Source of the DNA: an uncultured bacterium
GTDB taxonomy: Bacteria > Gemmatimonadota > Gemmatimonadetes > Longimicrobiales > RSA9
DNA length: 10,820 nucleotides
Direction of reading: 5' to 3'
NCBI GenBank assembly: GCA_937995995.1
Contig: CALKIP010000109.1
Span: 1-10,820 of the forward strand
A model generated the notes under the pieces. The model was not told where the DNA came from. It ran no database searches and saw nothing but the letters and a program-made list of their open reading frames with translations. How positions within the stretch are numbered: the first letter of the stretch is position 1; every line of letters begins with the position of its first letter. Below, one piece after another: positions 1 to 5,583 of this stretch. The position numbers and the translations under genes are program-made.

Positions 1-732
1 CGCGCCCTGGTCGTCGGCCGGCCGACGTTGGGGAAGGGGCTTGTCCAGTCGCTGTACCGGCTGCCGGCGGGGCACTGGTTGAAGCTGACGACCGCGCGTT
101 GGTACACGCCGGTGGGTCGTACCATCCAGCGGCCGTTCGACAAGAATGGCTACCTGGCCAGTGACGATCCGGATGAGGCGTCGCAGGAGGTCGAGGAGCG
201 GGAGATCTATCGGACGGACAGCGGACGCGTCGTCTACGGCGGTGGCGGGATCACGCCCGATCTGGTCGTGGAGCCGGAGAAGCTCACGGATGAGGAGGTC
301 GAGTTCGCGAGGGCGGTGCAGCAGCACGGGTCGGAGTACCGTGACGTCCTGTACAGCTTCGTGATCCAGTACACGCACGACCACCCGAATCTGCAGCCGG
401 ATTTCGAGGTGACGCCGGCCATGCTCGATGCGTTCTACCGCGAGCTGCAGGCGAACGACATCGAGGTCGAGCGCGACCTCTACAACTCGGCGAGCCGCTG
501 GATCGGACAGCAGCTCGCGGCGGAGATTGCGCTGGCGAAGTGGAACCGGGAGGCGTACCAGAAGCGCTGGAACGCCCAGGACCGCCAGATCCAGGTCGCT
601 GCGGAGCTCCTGCGCCAGGCGCGGTCGCCGCAGTCGCTCTTCGCCGCCGCGTCGCAGTACTCGGAGAAGCATGCGCCGGAGGTCGGCTCCCAGGCCGCGG
701 GTGCGGCCGTGGGCGCGGGCACTCGGCCCTAA
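1..732 (+). CDS. ctpA: C-terminal processing protease (S41 family), 5'-truncated
   Basis: This is the C-terminal part of a serine protease of the tail-specific/CtpA type, which cleaves proteins near their C-termini in the cell envelope. The reading frame is open from base 1, so the gene begins before the window; 243 residues are visible. The first visible stretch matches the family pattern around the catalytic lysine: RPTLGKGLVQS, with the lysine of GKG (codon 34-36) as the presumed Ser/Lys dyad lysine. KLTTARWYTPVGRTIQ follows, and then YGGGGITPDLVVEP, both characteristic of S41 peptidases. The catalytic serine, PDZ domain and any signal peptide would lie upstream and cannot be seen. After the core comes a charged, mostly helical tail of about 150 residues ending in an Ala/Gly-rich stretch, longer than in compact CtpA proteins. 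An internal TTG at 28 is inside the conserved core and is not a start. Family call secure; exact orthology and substrate unknown. Confidence 0.9.
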   Translation, partial: RALVVGRPTLGKGLVQSLYRLPAGHWLKLTTARWYTPVGRTIQRPFDKNGYLASDDPDEASQEVEEREIYRTDSGRVVYGGGGITPDLVVEPEKLTDEEVEFARAVQQHGSEYRDVLYSFVIQYTHDHPNLQPDFEVTPAMLDAFYRELQANDIEVERDLYNSASRWIGQQLAAEIALAKWNREAYQKRWNAQDRQIQVAAELLRQARSPQSLFAAASQYSEKHAPEVGSQAAGAAVGAGTRP

Positions 733-744
733 AGCCCAAACTGG

Positions 745-1581
745 ATGTCGGCCACGGTACTGCTTGCGCTCTTCGGCGTAGGCCTGGCGGTCGGTGTCCT
801 CTCGGGGCTGATCGGAATCGGAGGAGGGGTACTCATCGTACCCTTCCTCTATTTTTTCTATTCGCACCCCGATTGGAGTGGCTCGCGGGTGGCGCCGGAC
901 CTTGCGGCGACGGTCGCCCATGCGACGAGCCTGTTCATCATCATGCCGACCGCGGTCCGGGGTACGCTGGCGTACCAACGCTCGAACCTGGTGGCGTGGC
1001 GCGCTGCCTTGCCGATCGCTGCCGCATCGACGATCGCGGCCGTACTCGGGGCCCGCCTCGCGCTCATCCTTCCCGAACACGTCCTGAAGCTCGCATTCGG
1101 CCTTCTCCTGACGTGGTCCGGCATCCAGCTGGCGCGGAGCAGGGCAGTCATCGGAGAGCGGCCCGCCGCGAGGACGCCGGTCTGGAAGTCACTCGCAACG
1201 GGTCTGCTGGTCGGCCTCTTCTCCGCGCTTCTCGGCGTGGGCGGCGGTGTGATCGCGATCCCGCTCCTCGTGTACGTCATCGGCATCGAGGTGAAGAAGG
1301 TGGCCGCGACATCGCTTGCGATCGTCATGTTCTCGGCGACTGCGGGCACCATCACCTACCTCTTGAGTAGCGTCGACTCGACGGGGCTGCCGGGTGGCAC
1401 GGTCGGGTACGTCCACGTGGCCGCGGCGCTGCCGATCCTGGTGGGCGCGGTCCTGTCCGTCCGACTCGGCACCTGGCTGAATCAGCAGATGCCGACCCGG
1501 CGGCTGCGCGCCCTCTTCGCGGCGCTCTTCGTTTTGCTCGGCGTGCGCCTGGTCGTCACGAGCGCCGCGGCCATCCTCTGA
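745..1581 (+). CDS. TauE/SafE (TSUP) family membrane permease
   Basis: This is a predicted inner-membrane permease of the TSUP family, whose members move sulfite, sulfonates or other organic anions; the substrate here cannot be read from sequence. At 278 residues with roughly eight hydrophobic segments it has the usual family size. The internal duplication is visible: GLIGIGGGVLIVPFL near residues 21-35 and ALLGVGGGVIAIPLL near 161-175, the glycine-rich signature of each half. A basic cytoplasmic linker (about residues 131-148) joins the halves. The ATG at 745 is chosen because the hydrophobic first helix starts directly after it; no convincing Shine-Dalgarno precedes it. It lies 12 bases after the protease stop and in the same reading frame, so the two are probably co-transcribed. 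No sulfur or taurine gene is nearby to suggest a substrate. Confidence 0.88.
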   Translation: MSATVLLALFGVGLAVGVLSGLIGIGGGVLIVPFLYFFYSHPDWSGSRVAPDLAATVAHATSLFIIMPTAVRGTLAYQRSNLVAWRAALPIAAASTIAAVLGARLALILPEHVLKLAFGLLLTWSGIQLARSRAVIGERPAARTPVWKSLATGLLVGLFSALLGVGGGVIAIPLLVYVIGIEVKKVAATSLAIVMFSATAGTITYLLSSVDSTGLPGGTVGYVHVAAALPILVGAVLSVRLGTWLNQQMPTRRLRALFAALFVLLGVRLVVTSAAAIL

Positions 1582-1614
1582 GCCCGTATCCGGGTAGTCA
1601 CGAGGGACGAACAT

Positions 1615-1635
1615 TGGGCGAGCACGTGGGCGAGC
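1615..1635 (+). repeat. Short direct repeat, TGGGCGAGC twice
   Basis: The 9-mer TGGGCGAGC occurs at 1615-1623 and again at 1627-1635, a 12-base period close to one helical turn, with CACGTG spanning the junction. It lies in the gap between the permease and the EamA transporter, upstream of the candidate promoter. It could be a pair of regulator half-sites, but short GC-rich repeats also arise by chance here. Confidence 0.35.
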
Positions 1636-1641
1636 GTTCCG

Positions 1642-1653
1642 GCCCTCGAGGGC
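1642..1653. promoter_or_regulatory. 12-bp perfect palindrome, possible operator
   Basis: GCCCTCGAGGGC is a perfect 12-bp palindrome in the 154-base intergenic region between the permease and the EamA transporter. It lies about 57 bases upstream of the candidate -35 element at 1699. A dimeric regulator could bind it. No regulator gene is adjacent to name one, and a 12-bp palindrome can occur by chance in DNA this GC-rich. Confidence 0.3.
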
Positions 1654-1698
1654 GGAGCATGACCGTCGTGAGGTGGGGCGTAGTCTCCGCGCTCGCGC

Positions 1699-1727
1699 TC
1701 GACCGGGGCGGAGAGGCCCGCTATATT
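1699..1727 (+). promoter_or_regulatory. Candidate sigma70-type promoter for the EamA transporter gene
   Basis: TCGACC (1699-1704, 4 of 6 matches to TTGACA) is separated by 17 bases from TATATT (1722-1727, 5 of 6 matches to TATAAT). It is one of the few AT-rich patches in the gap. Initiation six to eight bases past the -10 would fall at about 1734-1736, on or next to the ATG at 1736, so the transcript would be leaderless or nearly so. Not experimentally supported. Confidence 0.55.
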
Positions 1728-1735
1728 CGCGCGAG

Positions 1736-2716
1736 ATGTGGAAACTCAAGGTGATGGGGGAGAGGTTCCGCTCCGTCCGATCGAGTGGGGACCGGGCGCT
1801 GCCGCCCGGGTTCATCCTGGTCCTGGCTGTCGCCGCGATGAGTTGGGGCGGGCCACTGGTGCGGTTTGCTACCGCGCCCGCCCTCGCCGTGGCCGCCTGG
1901 CGGCTGATCCTCTCAGTCGCGGCGATCGGCCTGGTGCTGACGGTCCGGCGCCGGTGGGGCGACGTCACGCGACTCTCGGGCCGAGAGTGGCTCCTCGCGC
2001 TGGCGGCCGGCGCGCTGCTGGCCGCCCACTTCTGGAGCTGGATCACCTCACTCTACTGGACGAGCGTGGCCAGCTCCGTGATGCTGGTCAACACCCAGCC
2101 GATTTTCGCGGCGCTGCTTTCGGCGCTGCTTCTCGGTGAGCGCGCGAGCCGGCGCCAGTGGGCAGGGATCGGAGTCGCGTTCATCGGCGCGGCCGTGATC
2201 GGCTGGAGCGACTTCGGCCAGGGCGCCTCGCCCCTCCTCGGCGACTTGCTGGCAGTGGCCGGCGCGCTCTTCGCCTCCGGCTACTTCGTGATCGGACGTC
2301 GCCTGCGGCAGCGGCTAGACCTCTGGGTCTACACCGGCGTGGTCTACGGCATGGCCGCGCTCCTCCTCACGATCGTGGTCGCGCTGGATCCAGGGATCCC
2401 ATTCGCGAATTACCCGGGCACGGATTGGCTCGTTTTCGCGGCGCTCGCGATCGGCCCGATGATGATCGGCCACACGGGCGTGAATTACGCGCTCAGGTTC
2501 ATGCCGGCCTTCGTCGCAAACCTTGCCATGCTCGGCGAGCCGGTGGGCGCGATGCTCATTGCGTGGCTGCTGCCGGCGATCGGCGAGGCGCCGTCGGTAC
2601 AGCTCCTGGTCGGTGGTGCGATGATCGGTATCGGGATCATGGTGGGCGCCGGCACTCGTCCGAGGGTTCGGCCGATCCAGCCATGGCAGGGACGCAAACG
2701 GGGTGTTTTCTTGTGA
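1736..2716 (+). CDS. EamA/DMT-superfamily transporter
   Basis: This is a predicted inner-membrane drug/metabolite transporter of the EamA (RhaT/YdcZ-like) group; its substrate is unknown. The 326-residue product has about ten hydrophobic segments arranged as two EamA repeats. The first repeat ends with NTQPIFAALLSALLLGER, the typical helix-4 motif; the second has the matching AMLGEPVGAMLIAWLLP, followed by a final glycine-rich helix and a short basic tail. The frame stays open upstream to a GTG at 1673, but the added residues are Arg-rich and unlike the family. I chose ATG 1736 because it sits just past the candidate -10. ATG 1754 is the alternative and starts just before the basic segment preceding helix 1. 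The stop overlaps the GTG of the asparaginase gene by four bases (GTGA), suggesting translational coupling. Confidence 0.85.
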   Translation: MWKLKVMGERFRSVRSSGDRALPPGFILVLAVAAMSWGGPLVRFATAPALAVAAWRLILSVAAIGLVLTVRRRWGDVTRLSGREWLLALAAGALLAAHFWSWITSLYWTSVASSVMLVNTQPIFAALLSALLLGERASRRQWAGIGVAFIGAAVIGWSDFGQGASPLLGDLLAVAGALFASGYFVIGRRLRQRLDLWVYTGVVYGMAALLLTIVVALDPGIPFANYPGTDWLVFAALAIGPMMIGHTGVNYALRFMPAFVANLAMLGEPVGAMLIAWLLPAIGEAPSVQLLVGGAMIGIGIMVGAGTRPRVRPIQPWQGRKRGVFL

Positions 2717-3744
2717 GAGGAGAGTATGGCGCCGGAACGGCGCGTGGCGTATGGGTGGAGGTCCTGCGGGGCGACATCGTCGAGTCGCGCCACCGGGTCC
2801 ACGTCGCGGTGGTCGACGCCGGGGGACGACTTCGCGCGAGTGCGGGTGAGCCTCACCTGGTGACCTTCACACGCTCGGCGATCAAGGCGCTGCAGGCGCT
2901 GCCCCTGGTGGAGGACGGAGCGGCGGACCGCTACGGTATCAGCGGGGCGGAACTCGCACTCTGCTGTGCATCACACGGCGGAGAGTCGTTCCACGTCGAG
3001 GCGGCGCAATCGATCCTGGACCGGATCGGCGAGACGGAGGACGTACTCGCATGCGGGCCACACGCGCCGTTCCACAAGCCGTCGGCGCGGGCCCTGGCGG
3101 AGGCGGGGCTCGAGCCGCGCCGTCTGCACAACAACTGCTCCGGCAAGCACGCGGGGATGCTCGCCCTGGCGCGGCTGCACGATTGGCCCACGGTGGGCTA
3201 CCACCTGCCCGATCACCCCGTGCAGCGGCGCATGCTGGCCGAGGTCGAGCGCTGGGCGGAGGTCCCGAGGGCAGAGATACTCACGGGGATGGACGGATGC
3301 GGTGTGGTCACCTTTGCGGTGCCACTCAGTGCGCTGGCAGGCGTGTTCGCGCGCTTGGGCGCCGCGGCGCGGCACGGCGAGCAGGGGCCGAAGCGGTTGT
3401 TGGCGGCGATGCATCGGCACCCGGAGTATCTCGCCGGGACGGACCGGCTGTGCACCGATATCGTCCGCGCGACCGGCGGACGTGTCGTCGCCAAGGTGGG
3501 TGCCGAGGGCGTCTACGCGGCGGGCGTGCCCGAGGAGGGGATCGGGATCGCATTGAAGGTCGAGGACGGCGCGAGGCGAGCGGCCGAGCCGGCACTGCTC
3601 GGCGTTCTGCGATCCCTGGAGTTGATCAGCGCGGAGGAGCATGCCGCGCTGGCGTGGTACGCCGAGCCGGAGCAGACGAACACGCTCTCCGAAACGGTGG
3701 GGCGGATCCGTTCGGTGGCGGAGCTGGAGGTGAGTGGTGGATGA
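2713..3744 (+). CDS. L-asparaginase, Rhizobium etli type II (Asparaginase_II) family
   Basis: This enzyme probably hydrolyses L-asparagine to aspartate and ammonia. It belongs to the family of R. etli inducible asparaginase (ReAV), which is unrelated in fold to the E. coli type I/II enzymes. From GTG 2713 the product has 343 residues. The residues reported for the ReAV site are all present at a constant offset of seven: Ser55 and Lys58 in RSAIKALQ, Ser87 in CCASHGGE, Cys142 and Lys145 in NNCSGKHAG, and Cys196 in MDGCG (ReAV 48, 51, 80, 135, 138, 189). The Cys/Cys/Lys set binds zinc in ReAV. TDRLCTDIVR and AKVGAEGVY are further family blocks. The start is uncertain: GTG 2713 overlaps the transporter stop, ATG 2683 would lie inside the transporter gene, and GTG 2755 would begin right at the conserved VEVLRG. 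An AGGAG at 2718-2722 best serves an out-of-frame ATG at 2726. Function inferred from motifs; substrate not proven. Confidence 0.9.
   Translation: MRGEYGAGTARGVWVEVLRGDIVESRHRVHVAVVDAGGRLRASAGEPHLVTFTRSAIKALQALPLVEDGAADRYGISGAELALCCASHGGESFHVEAAQSILDRIGETEDVLACGPHAPFHKPSARALAEAGLEPRRLHNNCSGKHAGMLALARLHDWPTVGYHLPDHPVQRRMLAEVERWAEVPRAEILTGMDGCGVVTFAVPLSALAGVFARLGAAARHGEQGPKRLLAAMHRHPEYLAGTDRLCTDIVRATGGRVVAKVGAEGVYAAGVPEEGIGIALKVEDGARRAAEPALLGVLRSLELISAEEHAALAWYAEPEQTNTLSETVGRIRSVAELEVSGG
3726..3733 (+). promoter_or_regulatory. Strong Shine-Dalgarno inside the asparaginase 3' end
   Basis: GGAGGTGA is fully complementary to the anti-Shine-Dalgarno core. It lies within the last codons of the asparaginase gene. 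The end of GGAGG is three bases before GTG 3734 and six before GTG 3737, which favours the second GTG as start of the CMD-like gene. Confidence 0.7.
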
Positions 3745-4420
3745 GGCGACGGCCTCGCTCGTCGCGCTCTCCGCGGCGCTCGGCACGGGTGAGCGGAGGC
3801 GAGTGGTCGAAGCGATCGACCGCGCCGCCAGGTGCTCCGATCCGCGAGCGGTAGAGGAGGTCCTGCTCCAGAGCTACCTGTTTCTAGGGTACCCGGCGGC
3901 GCTGAACGCGCTGGCGTTGTGGCGGGAGCGGACCGGAGTCGCCGCGCCGGACCCGACGGCGGACGACTGGGACGCGTGGCGTCACCGCGGGGAGCGGGTG
4001 TGCGAGCGGGTCTATGCGGGGCAGTACGAGCGGCTGCGTGAGAACGTGGCGCGGCTGCACCCCGACATGGAACGCTGGATGCTGACGGAAGGCTACGGCA
4101 AGGTGCTCGGCCGCCCGGGGCTGGAGTTGCGGGTGCGAGAGCTCTGCATCGCCGCACTGCTTGCCGGGCTGGATGCGGAGCCACAGCTCTACGCACACCT
4201 TCGAGGGGCGTTGAATACCGGCGCCGAGCCCGACGAGGTCGAGGCCGCGCTCGAGCTGGCGTGCGAGATGCTCCCCGACGAGCGTGTGGAGGCGGCACGC
4301 GCGGTCTGGGCGGTTGTGCGGCGGCGGTGGGCCGAGCGGGCGCAGGTGGAGGCGGCGCAGGTGGAGCAGGCGCGGACGGAGCAGGCGCGGACGGGGCAGG
4401 CGCGGGCGGAACGGCCGTAG
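3737..4420 (+). CDS. Carboxymuconolactone decarboxylase-like (AhpD-fold) protein, two repeats
   Basis: This 227-residue protein has the all-helical fold family of carboxymuconolactone decarboxylase and AhpD; its reaction is unknown. Residues around 130-175 match a CMD core: RVRELCIAALLAGLDAEPQ, then LRGALNTGAEPDEVEAALEL. An N-terminal segment, about residues 5-65, looks like a second diverged copy, ending in EEVLLQSYLFLGYPAALNAL, which resembles the end of a CMD domain. The CxxC redox pair of AhpD peroxidases is not visible, so a peroxidase role is doubtful. The C-terminal tail is a five-residue repeat rich in Glu, Gln, Arg and Ala, encoded by a DNA minisatellite. The start GTG 3737 is set by the strong Shine-Dalgarno; GTG 3734 is the alternative. 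The gene overlaps the asparaginase by eight bases, so the two are almost certainly co-translated, though a shared pathway is not evident. Confidence 0.78.
   Translation: MDEATASLVALSAALGTGERRRVVEAIDRAARCSDPRAVEEVLLQSYLFLGYPAALNALALWRERTGVAAPDPTADDWDAWRHRGERVCERVYAGQYERLRENVARLHPDMERWMLTEGYGKVLGRPGLELRVRELCIAALLAGLDAEPQLYAHLRGALNTGAEPDEVEAALELACEMLPDERVEAARAVWAVVRRRWAERAQVEAAQVEQARTEQARTGQARAERP
4334..4408 (+). repeat. 15-bp tandem repeat, five units, in the 3' end of the CMD-like gene
   Basis: Five consecutive 15-base units begin at 4334, 4349, 4364, 4379 and 4394. Units three and four are identical (GAGCAGGCGCGGACG); the others differ at a few positions. The period is five codons and the repeat is in frame, giving ERAQV, EAAQV, EQART, EQART and GQARA just before the stop. 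The tail it encodes is charged, probably helical, and outside the CMD fold. Copy number could change by slippage without shifting the frame. Confidence 0.9.
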
Positions 4421-4518
4421 ATGGATCGGTCGCATTTCGAGCGCGGTGTGCGGTCGCGTGCGGAGCAGGGTGAGAAGGGCCGCGACGTGCGGCGCAACGG
4501 CTGAGTACGGGGGACTGG

Positions 4519-5547
4519 ATGTTTGTCGATTACGCGGTCATCAACGTCTATGCGGGGACGGGCGGCTCGGGCGCTGAGGCGTGGCGCCGCGAGGCGGGCG
4601 TGCCTCGAGGCGGGCCGGCGGGTGGGGATGGAGGCAAGGGCGGCGACGTCATCCTGCGTGCCGACAAGCAGTTGAGCACGCTCCTCGATTTCCGCTACCA
4701 GCAGCACTACCGTGCGGAGCGGGGGCAGCACGGGATGGGGAAGAACCGGACGGGACGGGCAGGCGCGGATCTGGTGCTGAGGGTGCCGCCCGGGACGGTG
4801 GTCAAGGACGCCGACACGGATGAGTTCCTGGGAGAGCTGCTCGAGGATGGCGACGAGCTCGTCGTCGCGAAGGGCGGGCGCGGCGGGCGCGGCAATGCCG
4901 CTTTCACGACCGCGACGCGACAGGCGCCGACGTACTGGGAGCCGGGCGCCGAGGGTGAGGAACGGCGGGTCGCGCTGGAGCTGAAGCTGATCGCCGATGT
5001 CGGACTCGTGGGCCAGCCGAACGCCGGGAAGTCGACGCTACTCTCGGCGATCTCGGCGGCCCGCCCGAAGATCGCGGACTACCCGTTCACGACGCTGGAG
5101 CCGAACCTGGGCGTGGTGCAGCTCTCGGGGATGCGGACGTTCGTGGTGGCGGACGTGCCCGGGATCATCGAGGGCGCCCACGAGGGGCGCGGGCTGGGAC
5201 TTCGCTTCCTGCGCCACATCGAGCGGACGCGGACGCTGGCCTACCTGATCCCCGTCGATGCCGAGGACCCACAGGAGGAGTACCGCCTGCTGCGCGAGGA
5301 ACTGCGCTCGTACAGCGAAGAGCTGGCCGAGAAGCCGCACTGCGTGGTGATCAGCAAGCTGGACGTGCTGGGGCCGGATGAGGAGCCGCCACGAATCGAT
5401 GCGCCCGACGCGTGGGGCGTGTACGCGATCTCGGCGGTGAGCCGGCGCGGGGTGCCCGAGCTTCTGGAGGCACTCTACACGCACGTGCGCGAGGTGATCG
5501 AGGAGGCCTGGGAGGAAGAGCCCGAGCCCGAAACGTACCGTCCCTGA
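4519..5547 (+). CDS. obgE: Obg-family ribosome-assembly GTPase
   Basis: Obg is an essential GTPase that binds the 50S ribosomal precursor and links ribosome assembly to growth state. The N-terminal glycine-rich Obg fold (about residues 1-158) starts MFVDYAVINVYAGTGGSG and contains RGGPAGGDGGKGGDV. The G domain follows: P-loop GQPNAGKS (165-172), switch I TTLEPNLGVV (191-200), DVPG (212-215) and SAVS (305-308). The guanine-specificity motif, usually NKxD, reads SKLD at 279-282. The 342-residue chain ends in an acidic tail (WEEEPEPETYRP) with no room for the C-terminal OCT domain found in some Obg proteins; many Obg proteins lack it. ATG 4519 gives the exact family N-terminus and is preceded by GGGGGA four bases upstream. 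The 98-base gap before it contains no clear promoter. Confidence 0.96.
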   Translation: MFVDYAVINVYAGTGGSGAEAWRREAGVPRGGPAGGDGGKGGDVILRADKQLSTLLDFRYQQHYRAERGQHGMGKNRTGRAGADLVLRVPPGTVVKDADTDEFLGELLEDGDELVVAKGGRGGRGNAAFTTATRQAPTYWEPGAEGEERRVALELKLIADVGLVGQPNAGKSTLLSAISAARPKIADYPFTTLEPNLGVVQLSGMRTFVVADVPGIIEGAHEGRGLGLRFLRHIERTRTLAYLIPVDAEDPQEEYRLLREELRSYSEELAEKPHCVVISKLDVLGPDEEPPRIDAPDAWGVYAISAVSRRGVPELLEALYTHVREVIEEAWEEEPEPETYRP

Positions 5548-5583
5548 CGCCGCCGCCCGGCGGCACTCGCACGGGAGCCGGCC

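Noticed and set aside
28..732. TTG at 28 as the start of the protease
   Set aside because: It lies within the conserved block around the catalytic lysine, and the frame is open and family-like from base 1. The gene is truncated by the window, not started there.
1673..1735. N-terminal extension of the EamA transporter from GTG 1673
   Set aside because: The 21 extra residues are Arg-rich and unlike the family, and they overlap the candidate promoter.
2158..2712. Long upstream extension of the asparaginase frame inside the EamA gene
   Set aside because: The translation there is an Arg-rich shadow of the transporter; family similarity begins near 2750.
4334..4408. CRISPR-like array
   Set aside because: The repeat units are directly contiguous, 15 bases long and in frame with a gene; there are no spacers.
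5552..5564. GCCGCC-C-GGCGGC inverted repeat between obg and dprA
   Set aside because: The arms nearly touch, leaving a short, weak hairpin without a T-run; this is expected in very GC-rich intergenic DNA.
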